The translations under genes and the position numbers were made by a program. The notes beneath the pieces were generated by a model. It saw nothing but the letters and a program-made list of their open reading frames with translations, did no database searches and had not been told where the DNA came from. This document shows positions 1 through 9,036 of a DNA stretch of 64,000 bases, one piece after another. The stretch spans positions 1 through 64,000 of the forward strand of contig JADJZF010000012.1 of assembly GCA_016719395.1 (NCBI GenBank), in the 5' to 3' direction. This stretch comes from Candidatus Amarobacter glycogenicus (GTDB lineage: Bacteria; Chloroflexota; Dehalococcoidia; Tepidiformales; Tepidiformaceae). Every line of letters starts with the position of its first letter. Position 1 is the stretch's first letter.

Positions 1-87
1 GATGGCAGCGACCATGATCGCCATGAACGCCGCGAAGATCAGTCCGCTTTGGCGTTTCCGGCTCTTTCCGTAAAGGGCTAGAGTCAT
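1..87 (-). CDS. N-terminus of an unidentified membrane or exported protein (partial)
   Basis: Reading leftward from an ATG at 87, 29 codons are open to the window edge. The peptide has a basic stretch (GKSRKRQS) followed by a hydrophobic segment (GLIFAAFMAIMVAAI), as in a signal anchor or the N-terminus of a TadE/TadG-like pilus protein. A GGAG motif lies about 8 nt upstream of the ATG and supports this start. Too little of the protein is present to assign a family. Confidence 0.5.
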   Translation of the reverse strand, partial: MTLALYGKSRKRQSGLIFAAFMAIMVAAI

Positions 88-266
88 ATGGGTCTCCGTC
101 CTGTGTGGGGCCTGCATTCCCGATGCGGGCCATTGCGAAGATTCGAGCTCCAGTTCCTCCCCGAGCTCTCTTCCCCAGTGGTCATGTGTTCCGCTACTTC
201 CCTAACCCTCCGCTACTCCGAGTGCTCCATCTCCCGGTATCCGACAGGTGGTTCCAGAGTTTCTTA

Positions 267-291
267 CAAACCGGCCGGGCATTCCGGTTTG
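267..291. repeat. Inverted repeat in a 370-bp gene-free stretch
   Basis: CAAACCGG (267-274) and CCGGTTTG (284-291) form a perfect 8-bp stem with a 9-nt loop. It lies in the otherwise gene-free 88-490 interval, upstream of the minus-strand gene at 1-87. The same interval contains GGGAAAACCC near 366-375. Either could be an operator for that gene; no known riboswitch was recognised here. Confidence 0.4.
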
Positions 292-499
292 CTAACGCGC
301 TGGCCACGGAGCATCCACTTTCGACGCCCTTTGGGGGACGTACAGTGAACATCAAGGGAAGGATAGGGGAAAACCCTACTTCCCGTCCGTAGAAACTCTG
401 TATGAGCACCAGAAGTTAACGGTGGACATGCAGTGGATCGACGGTGACGGAGGATAGTGCTTTACATAGAGCGATAGCAAGGCGTTAAGGGCGAGAAAA

Positions 500-1316
<817 letters not shown>

Positions 1317-1331
1317 GGTATACTTGCGGGC

Positions 1332-1712
1332 ATGCCGCCTGCCGCCGCGATGTCCGCCCAGATCATGTGCCAGTTCGGTGCGGCGCCGGGTGTGCTTGTG
1401 GTGGTGCCGAAGGGCGCGCCGGTGAACCTGGAGAACAAGTTCGCGGCCACGATCATGGATTTCGTGCCGATGACGAACATCATGCCGTTCGGGATCTGCA
1501 ATTCGCCGATGAACCCGGCGGCGGTGGCGGCCAAGGCGGTCGGGGCGACGGCGCCGTGCATCCCCATCACCACGCCGTGGACCCCGGGGGCGGCGAAGAC
1601 GATGATCAATAACTTCCCGGCGCTGACGGCCACCAGCAAGTGCAGCTGCACCTGGGCGCCGATGGGGATCTCGATCGTGAACCCGGGCACCACGAAAGAA
1701 ATGGCGAACTAA
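1332..1712 (+). CDS. DUF4280 / PAAR-like protein
   Basis: This 126-residue protein is rich in Met, Pro, Cys and Ala, with conserved-looking segments AQIMCQFG, FVPMTNIMPFGIC, AAVAAKAVGATAPCIP and CSCTWAPMGISIVNPG. These are typical of the DUF4280 PAAR-like family, which in other bacteria caps the spike of contractile injection systems or type VI tubes. No tube, sheath or baseplate gene lies nearby in the window. The ATG at 1332 was chosen because upstream codons fall in the minisatellite; GGAGG lies about 13 nt upstream. ATG 1350 is an alternative. Confidence 0.75.
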   Translation: MPPAAAMSAQIMCQFGAAPGVLVVVPKGAPVNLENKFAATIMDFVPMTNIMPFGICNSPMNPAAVAAKAVGATAPCIPITTPWTPGAAKTMINNFPALTATSKCSCTWAPMGISIVNPGTTKEMAN

Positions 1713-1747
1713 CCCCACCGATCCGCCCCAAGGGGGGCCGGAGCGGC

Positions 1748-2245
1748 TTAGCGGTCCTCGTTGTCCGCGCGCAGGCCGTCGACCAGGGGTTGGCGCGCGG
1801 CTTCGAGGAGCTTGCGGGCGGAGACATCGCGGATGATGGTGAGCATGCGGACGGGGACGCCGCGGTCATCGAGCACGAACGCGGTCTGTGATTCGGCCCA
1901 GAAGCTGGAGCCATCCTTGCGGCGGAGCAGGTGTTCGAAGATCTCGACCGTGCCGCTGCGGGTGTACGGGGCGCCGGTCGCGCGGCTTTCGGAAACGTAG
2001 CGCTGGAGAAGCTGGATGGCGCCGGGCAACGCATCGGCGGCGACCAGTGCGCTGCCGCTCAGGCCGCCTGCAACATCGCCGGCCGAGTAGCCGAACATGA
2101 GTTCGGCCTGGCGGTTGAGGTAGAGCACCTGGAGCGAATCGAGGTTGACCTCGACCAGGGCATCCGGCAGGAAGTAGCGGAAGTCGTTGTATTCCCGGCG
2201 CAAGGCTTCGAACTCCGGGTGGTACCCACGCGACGGATGCGACAT
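1748..2245 (-). CDS. Stand-alone PAS-domain protein
   Basis: This 165-residue protein is essentially one PAS domain. A short N-terminal helix (about residues 10-25) is followed by FLPDALVEVNLDSLQVLYLNR, the PAS core, and the C-terminal signature IRDVSARKLLEAAR typical of PAS S-boxes. There is no kinase, GGDEF or HTH domain, so it would have to signal through a partner or be a truncated kinase. The N-terminal PAS of the kinase at 61670 has the same layout (LPEAFVEVAF...). It follows the terminase gene by 63 bp on the same strand. The ATG at 2245 lacks a clear ribosome-binding site. Confidence 0.7.
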   Translation of the reverse strand: MSHPSRGYHPEFEALRREYNDFRYFLPDALVEVNLDSLQVLYLNRQAELMFGYSAGDVAGGLSGSALVAADALPGAIQLLQRYVSESRATGAPYTRSGTVEIFEHLLRRKDGSSFWAESQTAFVLDDRGVPVRMLTIIRDVSARKLLEAARQPLVDGLRADNEDR

Positions 2246-2308
2246 ATACGGGAGTAATCGGCAGGCGGTGGCTGGCCGCACAGCCAGTCGCCCCCGGGCG
2301 GGCAACGG

Positions 2309-3646
2309 TCAGCGGCCGGGGCGACCCCGGGCGAGGCGGGCAGGCCCTGTGCCCCGGGCGGCGCGGAGGCAGAGGGCGAGCGAGGCGACACAGTCATCGT
2401 GGCGGCCGGGAGGAGCGCCCCAGGATAGATGGCCGCCGGGCTCGGGGTCCGCGCGGCAGGCCCGAAGTTCGTCCCAGAGGGTCTGCAGGCCGGGTGTCAA
2501 CGGCGGGGCGATGCGGAGCGCACCGGTCGATGCCGCGGCGATGAGGTCGAACCCGAGGGCGGATTTCTCCGGGCGGCTGAAGATGAGCGATTCGACACGC
2601 GGGCCGAGCGCTCGCCGCAGGCCGGCGGCGAGCGGTGCGCCCATGCCGGTGGCATCGCAGACGAGCCGCTCGAGCCGCCACTGGCGGGCAAGTGCCTGGA
2701 CTTCGGCGGCGAGGAGTTCGAACGGCTCGCCACGCCACACCGTCACGGCGACGACTTCGGCCCCCTCATCGCCGATGCGGGCGATGGTCAGGACGGTGGC
2801 GTCACCGCCGGGGCCCTCGCCGGCGAAATCCAGCCCGCCGGTGTAGCGCTCACCAGGGACGGGCGCAGCGAGCGGGCCGAAGGCGCCTTCGAGCGACCAG
2901 ACCTGGGCCAGGCTGAAGAGCCGCCGTTCGGCCTGGGCCGCGACCAGTTCGTACTGGCTGAGGAAGACGGGATGGTCCGCGCCGAGGCGGTCGCGTTCCT
3001 GGCGCACATAGCGGCCATAGGCGGGGAGGTGCCCGGCCACGTCTCGCCAGCTCGCCTGGTTGTGCCACGGGTGGAATGCGGCGCGGGGGTCCGTCGCGGC
3101 GTCATCGTGGCGGCGGTTGGCGGCGACGGCCTTTTCGAGCAGCGAATCGCCCTGCCAGGGTGTCCCGAAGAGGACGGTGGCAGCACCGGTCGATGCGGTC
3201 ATCGGGCGGAACTGGCGGTTGAACCAGTCCTCGTCGAGGTCCTGCGCTTCGTCTCCTATTAAGAGGATGGAGGCGGTGTGGCCGGCGACGTTGGCGGTGG
3301 GCGAGCCGCTGAGGAAGACGGCCGAGGCCGAGCCGCAGCGCAGCGTGTGCCCTTCGATGGCGAAGGCGAGGCCGAAACGCTTCGCACCAGCGCGGAGGTG
3401 GGCGGCGGTGCGCTCGAAGCTGATGCTCGCCTGGGGATAGAGGGTAGGGGCGCAGACGACGATGCTGCCGCCCTCGGCCTGGCGCGAAACCAGGAGGTTG
3501 GAGACGAGCGCGGCCGAGACTTCGTTCTTGCCGGCTTGCCTGGGGAGCATCACGGTGAAGGTTTCGCCCGGGGAATCGCGGATGTTCCAGAGCAACGAGA
3601 AGAGGATGCGGGCCTGGTAGCCGCGGAGCGTGCCGGTGTGCTGCAT
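2309..3646 (-). CDS. Phage-type terminase large subunit (TerL), isolated
   Basis: About 445 residues with the terminase two-domain plan. The N-terminal ATPase has a variant Walker A (LPRQAGKNE, near residue 33), Walker B followed by acidic residues (LLIGDEAQDLDE) and a coupling motif (LFGTP). The RNase H-like nuclease shows the acidic positions GGLDFAGEG.GGDATVL, LVCDATGMG and RHDDCVASLAL. All key motifs are intact. In phages TerL cuts and pumps concatemeric DNA into a prohead. Here it sits between a histidine kinase and a PAS protein, all on one strand, without small terminase, portal or protease. ATG 3646 is the first in-frame ATG after the kinase stop; a non-ATG start slightly upstream is possible. 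Confidence 0.8.
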   Translation of the reverse strand: MQHTGTLRGYQARILFSLLWNIRDSPGETFTVMLPRQAGKNEVSAALVSNLLVSRQAEGGSIVVCAPTLYPQASISFERTAAHLRAGAKRFGLAFAIEGHTLRCGSASAVFLSGSPTANVAGHTASILLIGDEAQDLDEDWFNRQFRPMTASTGAATVLFGTPWQGDSLLEKAVAANRRHDDAATDPRAAFHPWHNQASWRDVAGHLPAYGRYVRQERDRLGADHPVFLSQYELVAAQAERRLFSLAQVWSLEGAFGPLAAPVPGERYTGGLDFAGEGPGGDATVLTIARIGDEGAEVVAVTVWRGEPFELLAAEVQALARQWRLERLVCDATGMGAPLAAGLRRALGPRVESLIFSRPEKSALGFDLIAAASTGALRIAPPLTPGLQTLWDELRACRADPEPGGHLSWGAPPGRHDDCVASLALCLRAARGTGPARLARGRPGR

Positions 3647-3716
3647 CGCCCCAGCGTCGGGATGATCCCGGGCGAACGGCGATGCCTCGATGTCAGCCGC
3701 GGCGCCAGGCGAGGGA

Positions 3717-5243
3717 CTACGCGCGGGTAAGCGGTCCCCCCGGGACGGGAAGGACGATGAAGAACGAAGCGCCGGCGTCCGGTTCCGTCGCCACGGCGAT
3801 GGAACCACCGTGGCTGCGGACGGCGCCGAGGACTGACGCCAGCCCGAGGCCGTGTCCCGAAGGCTTCGTCGTGAAGAACGGGTCGAAGATCCTGGCGATG
3901 GTCTCGTTGTCCATCCCGGGGCCATCGTCGCTCACCTCGAGGACGATGTAGGAAGCCGCGGGCCGTGGCTCGAGGAGGAGGTCATCCGGGAGGTCGTTCG
4001 GGTCGAAGACGGTGAAGGCACGGACCTGGATGGAAGAGCCATGCTCGCGGGTGGCATCGAGGGCATTGACGAGGAGGTTGAGGACGAGCTGGCGCAGCTG
4101 GGTGGCGTCGGCCACGAGCGCGGGCAGCGGGAGCGGGATGGAGGTCTGGATCGGGGTGTGGTGGCCGGGGATCTTGCCGGCAAAGCGCGCCATCTCGAGG
4201 ACGAGGTCCGCGAAATCCACCGGGCCGGTGACGCTGTCCTGGCGGCCGGAGAAAGCGAGGAGCTTGCCAACAAGCTCGGCCGCCCGCCCCGCGGCATCGC
4301 GAGCGTCGCCGAGTTCTGCCGCAACGTCGGGGTCGCTCACAGCCAGCTGGGCGAGTTCAATATTGCCGACGATCGCGGCGAGCAAGTTGTTGAAGTCGTG
4401 GGCGATGCCCCCCGCGAGCAAGCCCATGGACTCCAGGCGGAGGGACCGCATGCGCACCTCTTCGAGGCGCTTCTGCTCGGTGATGTCCCGGACGGTGATG
4501 GCCGCCCCCAGGACCTCGCCGGCCGGGCCGCGAACGGCCGAGTAGGAGAACTCCCACCATGCGATGCCGTCACGCGCCGCTATCGCGCGTGGCGGAACGC
4601 CTGCTTCGCCGGCGAGCGTGCGGGCGACATCGGCCATCACCGGGCGATCCGGATAGAAGGCGGGAACATTCTGGATGGACTCGCCTTCGACGAGTTCGTA
4701 GGCGCCCAGGCGCCTGACGAGCCTCAACGCAGCGGCGTTCGCCCGGATCAACGTGAGATCCGGGGCCACGACCGCAAGCCCGTCGCTGGAGCTGCGGAAG
4801 ACCGCATCGAGCTCGGCGTGGGACTCGGCGAGGCTGGCCTCTGAGCGTTTCAGTTCGGTGATGTCGTTGTAGACGCCCAGCATCCGCAGCGGCGCGCCAT
4901 CGGCGGCCCGTGCCGTCACCTTCCCGCGCGAGAGCAGCCAGTGCAGCTCGCCCGAGGGCGAGACCACACGCCAGACCGCCTGGTAGAAAGGTGTCTCCCC
5001 GGCGAGGTGGGCACGGAACGCGCGCGACATGGCCCGCGCGTCGTCCGGGTGGACCAGCTTCAACATGTCCCTGGTGTTCGCGAGGGAGGCTGTGCTGTAG
5101 CCGTACTGTTCCCAGAAACCGTCCTGGTAGACGGTTACGTCAGTCGTAAGGTCAGTCTCCCAGAGGCACACGCCGCCGCATTCGAGCATCTCCCGCAGCA
5201 CCGGGTTGTTCGTCAGCGCTCTCTCGGGGAGAGTCTCGGCCAT
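3717..5243 (-). CDS. PAS-PAS sensor histidine kinase
   Basis: This 508-residue protein has no predicted membrane segment. Two PAS domains (about 20-135 and 145-265, ending YNDITELKRSE and VRDITEQKRLEE) precede the HisKA domain with phospho-acceptor motif GGIAHDFNNLLAAIVGN. The ATPase domain has N box (LVLNLLVNALDA), G1 (DDGPGMD), F box (FDPFFTTK) and G2 (GHGLGLASV). It should autophosphorylate on His and pass phosphate to an unlinked response regulator, since no REC domain is encoded next to it. AGGGAAGGA a few bases before the ATG is a good ribosome-binding site. It begins a same-strand series with the terminase and PAS genes. Confidence 0.92.
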   Translation of the reverse strand: MAETLPERALTNNPVLREMLECGGVCLWETDLTTDVTVYQDGFWEQYGYSTASLANTRDMLKLVHPDDARAMSRAFRAHLAGETPFYQAVWRVVSPSGELHWLLSRGKVTARAADGAPLRMLGVYNDITELKRSEASLAESHAELDAVFRSSSDGLAVVAPDLTLIRANAAALRLVRRLGAYELVEGESIQNVPAFYPDRPVMADVARTLAGEAGVPPRAIAARDGIAWWEFSYSAVRGPAGEVLGAAITVRDITEQKRLEEVRMRSLRLESMGLLAGGIAHDFNNLLAAIVGNIELAQLAVSDPDVAAELGDARDAAGRAAELVGKLLAFSGRQDSVTGPVDFADLVLEMARFAGKIPGHHTPIQTSIPLPLPALVADATQLRQLVLNLLVNALDATREHGSSIQVRAFTVFDPNDLPDDLLLEPRPAASYIVLEVSDDGPGMDNETIARIFDPFFTTKPSGHGLGLASVLGAVRSHGGSIAVATEPDAGASFFIVLPVPGGPLTRA

Positions 5244-5408
5244 CGGATTCCTTCCCTGGCAGGTGCGTGGGAGTTATACGCCCCGGGGTGCCGGGAGTGT
5301 ACAGATCTTTCTCTCGTCTGCAGATCAGGAAGAACCCCGACCTGTGGCGACTCGGCAACGGATCCGCGCGCATCCGGTTGAGCCCTTGGAGCCGCCCGGC
5401 ACAGCCGC

Positions 5409-5414
5409 TACGCT
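5409..5414 (+). promoter_or_regulatory. Putative -10 element of a leaderless transcript
   Basis: TACGCT lies 6 nt before the ATG at 5421 and there is no Shine-Dalgarno sequence, so transcription probably begins at or next to the start codon. Confidence 0.45.
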
Positions 5415-5420
5415 CGTCCG

Positions 5421-5894
5421 ATGATTGGCAAAGAGGACCTGATTAAGTACGCCACGAACGTCCATGCGCGCACCTACGAAGCGGTCGAGCGGCTGCGCGA
5501 TGAAGATGTGGACTGGCGCCCCGCCCCGGGCGAGTTCAGCGTGGGCGAGCTTGTGACGCACATCGCGAACACACGCTTGATGAACCTCGGCGGCATCCAG
5601 ACGGGCGAGATTCACTACCGGGGACACGTCGTGAGGCCGGGGACCGATGCGCTCGCGCTTCGGCGGCTCATCCTGCGGACGGGGAAGAAGGTCATCGCCG
5701 GGCTGGTGGATGCGGACCTGGAGAAGTACATCCCGCAGACGATCGGGGAGCCGTTCCCGGCCTGGCGCCGGGTGATGGGCGGCCTCATCGAGCACGAGAC
5801 GCACCATCGAAGCCAGCTTTGCGAATACCTGCGCCAGCTGGGCCTGGAACCGCCACCGCTCTTCGGGCTGCACGCGGAACAGCTTCCCCGCTGA
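5421..5894 (+). CDS. DinB-family protein
   Basis: This 157-residue protein has the DinB/YfiT four-helix-bundle pattern. An early helix carries the first metal-ligand region (GELVTHIANTRLMN) and a late helix carries HETHHRSQL, giving the usual three-His site. Family members are putative metal-dependent transferases, often thiol-linked, with mostly unknown substrates. The PPP-containing tail (residues 140-157) ends just after the last helix. It is transcribed alone from a leaderless-type promoter. A second, divergent DinB-type gene lies at 31917-32429. Confidence 0.8.
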   Translation: MIGKEDLIKYATNVHARTYEAVERLRDEDVDWRPAPGEFSVGELVTHIANTRLMNLGGIQTGEIHYRGHVVRPGTDALALRRLILRTGKKVIAGLVDADLEKYIPQTIGEPFPAWRRVMGGLIEHETHHRSQLCEYLRQLGLEPPPLFGLHAEQLPR

Positions 5895-5938
5895 TCCACG
5901 CGGTCCGCGGCCGACTGGCACCGAGGAGTGGCCGACCC

Positions 5939-5944
5939 TACTAT
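5939..5944 (+). promoter_or_regulatory. Putative -10 element of a leaderless transcript
   Basis: TACTAT lies 8 nt before the ATG at 5953, with no ribosome-binding site between them. Confidence 0.5.
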
Positions 5945-5952
5945 CGCAACTC

Positions 5953-6312
5953 ATGCCTCACCAGATGCGAGACGCCCTTTCGCACATCGAAGTGACCGTG
6001 AGCGGCGTTGTCCCCGGCGCCGAAATGCTCTCCCCGGAGGAGTGGGCGGCGGTCTTCAAGCGGCGGCGCCTCCTAGTGGACTTTTCCGGCGTGACGAAGT
6101 GGGAGATACCGCCGGAAAGGCTCGTCCCTCACCACCGCGAAATCGTCAGCCGGAAGGTGCGGCTCGCTGCCTACGCCCCGGAGGACTGGCAGTTCGGCGT
6201 GGTCCGGCAGGCATGGCTCACGGCCGGGGTCCCGGAGGACGAGATTGCCTGCGTCTTCCGCGACCGCGATGAGGCACTTGCGTGGCTCCTCCGGCGCAGA
6301 GCGTCAGCGTGA
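5953..6312 (+). CDS. STAS/SpoIIAA-like hypothetical protein
   Basis: A 119-residue soluble protein. The pattern LLVDFSGVTKWEIPPE, then RKVRLAAYAPEDWQFGVVRQ, then CVFRDRDEALAWLL at the C-terminus resembles the SpoIIAA-like/STAS fold family, whose members commonly end with a 'VFRD..EALAWL' helix. A paralogue of the same length, frameshifted in this sequence, is at 34802-35163. The function is unknown; STAS-like proteins usually bind partners or small molecules. It appears to be transcribed alone. Confidence 0.6.
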   Translation: MPHQMRDALSHIEVTVSGVVPGAEMLSPEEWAAVFKRRRLLVDFSGVTKWEIPPERLVPHHREIVSRKVRLAAYAPEDWQFGVVRQAWLTAGVPEDEIACVFRDRDEALAWLLRRRASA

Positions 6313-6347
6313 GACGGACGGCAGGGAATCTGCGGCGCTGGTGGGCG

Positions 6348-6353
6348 TAGAAT
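6348..6353 (+). promoter_or_regulatory. Putative -10 element of a leaderless transcript
   Basis: TAGAAT lies 8 nt before the ATG at 6362, and no Shine-Dalgarno sequence is present. Confidence 0.5.
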
Positions 6354-6361
6354 CGCGCAGC

Positions 6362-7597
6362 ATGACCTGGTTCGATAGTGCACGATTCGGCATGTTCATC
6401 CACTGGGGGCACTCCTCGCAGCAGGGCGTCGAGCTCTCGTGGCCGATGGTCGGTGGGAACGCGACCCTCCCCGAATCCGACATGACTGTCGCCGCCTACC
6501 AGTCTTCGGCGGCGACCTTCAACCCCGGACACTGGGACCCTGCCGCCCTCGCGCGAACGGCGAAGGCACTTGGCATGCAGTACGCTGTCTTCACGACCAA
6601 GCACCACGACGGATACGCGATGTTCCACACGAAGACCTCGGACTTCGGCGTCGAACACTCGCCCTTTGGCCGCGACATCGTGAGGGAGTTCGTCGACGCG
6701 TTCCGGGCCGAGGGCCTCCGTATCGGCCTCTACTTCTCATTGATCGACTGGCGCCATGCCGACTACCCGGCGTTCATCGACGAGGACAAGCCTTACCGTT
6801 TCGGCCGGTCCCGGCCGCCTACCCCGGAGCAGTGGGAACGGTTCCTTGCGGACATGTTCGAGCAGGTGCGGGAACTCCTGACGAACTACGGCAAGATCGA
6901 TGTCATCTGGTTCGATGGCGGCTGGGAACGAGCTCCCGAGCAGTGGAGGGCGGCCGAGCTGGAGGCACTCATCCGCGGGCTCCAGCCGGAGATATTGATC
7001 AACGACCGACTGCCGACGGTGGGCGACTTCGAGACGCCGGAACAGTTCGTCCCCGCCCAGGCCCCGACGCGCACGTGGGAAACCTGCATGACCTTGAACG
7101 AAAGCTGGGGCTACAACCCGTCGGACACGGCATGGAAGTCTCCGCGCCAGGTAGTGCACACGCTGTGCGAAGTCGCGGGACGGGGCGGCAACCTTCTCCT
7201 GAACGTAAGCCCCATGGGAGATGGCAGCATCATGCCCGAACAACGCGCCATCCTCGGGGCGATGCAGCGCTGGCTCAGCGGCAACGGTGAGAGCATCGCC
7301 GGCACCGAGCCAGGCCTGGAGCCGTGGCAGTTTTACGGCCCGAGCACGAAGCGAGGGAACACCACCTACCTCCACCTGCTGATGCGGCCCTACGAATCCG
7401 TCACCGTTCGCGGGGTGCCAATCAAGCGGGTGAAGCGCGTGACGGTGCTCGCCAGCGGCCAGGAACTCACGTTCACCACGCGCTGCTCCATCGTCGATTC
7501 GTGGTTCAACAGAGACCCCAAGGGCGAGGTGACTATCGCCCTGCCGGAAGATGCCATTGACTCGCTGGCGACCGTGCTGGCGCTAGAGATGAGCTAG
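6362..7597 (+). CDS. Alpha-L-fucosidase, glycoside hydrolase family 29
   Basis: This 411-residue protein begins directly with the GH29 catalytic barrel: FGMFIHWGHSS, then AVFTTKHHDGYAMF, and IDVIWFDGGWE carrying the expected nucleophile Asp. NLLLNVSPMGDGSI closes the barrel, and a beta-rich C-terminal domain follows from about residue 330. GH29 enzymes release alpha-linked L-fucose with retention. No signal peptide is visible, so it probably acts on imported oligosaccharides in the cytoplasm. An in-frame upstream extension exists, but homology begins at this Met and the TAGAAT box supports it. No sugar transporter lies nearby. Confidence 0.92.
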   Translation: MTWFDSARFGMFIHWGHSSQQGVELSWPMVGGNATLPESDMTVAAYQSSAATFNPGHWDPAALARTAKALGMQYAVFTTKHHDGYAMFHTKTSDFGVEHSPFGRDIVREFVDAFRAEGLRIGLYFSLIDWRHADYPAFIDEDKPYRFGRSRPPTPEQWERFLADMFEQVRELLTNYGKIDVIWFDGGWERAPEQWRAAELEALIRGLQPEILINDRLPTVGDFETPEQFVPAQAPTRTWETCMTLNESWGYNPSDTAWKSPRQVVHTLCEVAGRGGNLLLNVSPMGDGSIMPEQRAILGAMQRWLSGNGESIAGTEPGLEPWQFYGPSTKRGNTTYLHLLMRPYESVTVRGVPIKRVKRVTVLASGQELTFTTRCSIVDSWFNRDPKGEVTIALPEDAIDSLATVLALEMS

Positions 7598-7632
7598 GCT
7601 GAACAACCGAGCGCGTCGCGTCCAAACCGGGA

Positions 7633-8553
7633 CTACGCGCCCGCTATCGCTGGCAAAAGTGCACGCGGCAGCACCAGGTGCTTTTCACCAAGCTCGCCGT
7701 GGTCCTCGAAGGTCCAGAGCGCACTGAGGACACCCTGCGCGAAGGCCCAGCGCTTCAGCCGCTCCCGGTCGACCCCCAGGATCTCGGAGAGCTGGGCGAT
7801 GCGCCGCAGCGTCAACTGGAGCACGTCCTCTCCAGCGTCGAGCCTGTTTCGGAGCAGCGCCCCCACCTCGTAAGCGGGTTCGCCGGCGAGGCCCTTCGGG
7901 TCGATCGCCAGCCACGGCTCGCGTTCTGCCCGGAGGATATTCCAGTGGTGCAGGTCGCCGTGGAGGAGCATCGGTTCGTCCTGGCCCGCGCCGAGTTCGA
8001 AGTAGATGCGCTCGGCGGGGTCGAAGAGCTCGGGCGGAAAACGGCCGCTGCCGCCGTCGTTCGCGGCGCGGACGCGCGCAAAGGCCTGCCCCCAGCGCTC
8101 GATCGTTGGGAAGGAGTGTCCTGCCGGGAGCGGACGGAAGAGCTTCGTGAACGACTGGCCGGCGATCTCAGTCGCCAGGACGTCGTCGTCGAGTTCGGCG
8201 AGGGTTGTTCCAGGTTCCAGTCGCTCGAGCAAGAGTGCCGTTGCCGCCGGGTCCGAGGCGAGGAGCTTCGCCGCTCCGCGCCCAGCATAGATTCCCATCG
8301 CACCGATCTCGCTGGCGAACTCCTTGTCGGGAGGCGCCAGCTTGAGCACGGCTTTGCCGCCGTTCGCGAGCGTGACCGGCGCGACCCAGGCGTAGCCCAC
8401 ATACGGGAACGTCGCCCCGATACCGGCGAGGTCCCACTCGCTGCGAATTCGGTTGAGGAGTGCGGGAAATCCGGCTATCCAATCCCGCCCCGAGTCTCCG
8501 TAAACGCTGGTTAAGCGCTCGCTGAGGATTGGAGAAATCTCATGTTGTTCCAA
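7633..8553 (-). CDS. Aminoglycoside/hydroxyurea-type phosphotransferase family protein
   Basis: A 306-residue APH-fold kinase most like the streptomycin 6-kinase/hydroxyurea kinase branch. The lysine region is GKAVLKLAPPDKEFASEI, the catalytic loop is LLHGDLHHWNIL and the metal-binding site is LAIDPKGLAGEPAYEVG. Such enzymes phosphorylate small molecules with ATP and can inactivate aminoglycosides, but sequence alone does not show the substrate or any resistance. The likely start is TTG at 8553, because the next in-frame Met would remove the N-lobe. It converges on the fucosidase gene. Confidence 0.8.
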   Translation of the reverse strand: MEQHEISPILSERLTSVYGDSGRDWIAGFPALLNRIRSEWDLAGIGATFPYVGYAWVAPVTLANGGKAVLKLAPPDKEFASEIGAMGIYAGRGAAKLLASDPAATALLLERLEPGTTLAELDDDVLATEIAGQSFTKLFRPLPAGHSFPTIERWGQAFARVRAANDGGSGRFPPELFDPAERIYFELGAGQDEPMLLHGDLHHWNILRAEREPWLAIDPKGLAGEPAYEVGALLRNRLDAGEDVLQLTLRRIAQLSEILGVDRERLKRWAFAQGVLSALWTFEDHGELGEKHLVLPRALLPAIAGA

Positions 8554-8666
8554 TTTGGGCTAAACCCCCCGGGCGCATCCTCCGCAGTGTGCACCGCATC
8601 ACAGTTTCCGACTTTCGGGGGAGCCAGCGTCACCCGGTGGTCGGGAGTGGCGATGTAAGGGTGTAC

Positions 8667-8672
8667 CTACTA
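8667..8672 (+). promoter_or_regulatory. Putative promoter for the first small Cys-knuckle gene
   Basis: TACTAT near 8667-8672 is the best -10-like hexamer in the 180-bp gap before the ATG at 8732. It leaves a leader of about 55 nt that carries an AGGAG ribosome-binding site near 8718. No obvious -35 was identified. Confidence 0.35.
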
Positions 8673-8731
8673 TCTGGTCAACACAGAGAGCACCCCGGGC
8701 GGACCACCCGGGCAACCAGGAGACACCTGAA

Positions 8732-8914
8732 ATGGAAGCTACGATCCACGAAATCACTCCCCGCGCCGAGCACGCGCACCACTGGCTGATTGAAGAAGCC
8801 GCGGGCCCGGTCTCGATGGGCCGCTGCAAGCGCTGCGGCGCGACGAAGGCGTTCAAGAACTGGCTGGAAGACACGGACTTCATCACGAACGAAGAACACC
8901 GGACCGCTGCCTGA
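8732..8914 (+). CDS. Small Cys-knuckle protein, copy 1
   Basis: A 60-residue protein with the pattern HHWLIEEAAGP...GRCKRCG...FKNWLEDTDF followed by TNEEHR and a short Ala tail. A single CxxC plus the N-terminal His pair could bind zinc or bridge two chains. It is closely similar to the next gene, including the HHW.IEEA.GP and TNEE.R.AA blocks, so the two are tandem duplicates. An AGGAG motif about 10 nt upstream supports the ATG. The function is unknown. Confidence 0.7.
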   Translation: MEATIHEITPRAEHAHHWLIEEAAGPVSMGRCKRCGATKAFKNWLEDTDFITNEEHRTAA

Positions 8915-9036
8915 CGGCTGGCCGGTTCGGCCACCGAATTCGGCTCTTCCGGCCACCCGGTAGTGCCCGTTTGGACCACTACGGTCGTCATCACATTGCC
9001 GAATACTGCCGTGCGACCACAACAAGGAGTTTTCAC

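Noticed and set aside
3852..4844. Plus-strand 330-residue ORF
   Set aside because: It is antisense to the histidine kinase at 3717-5243 and has no domain signature.
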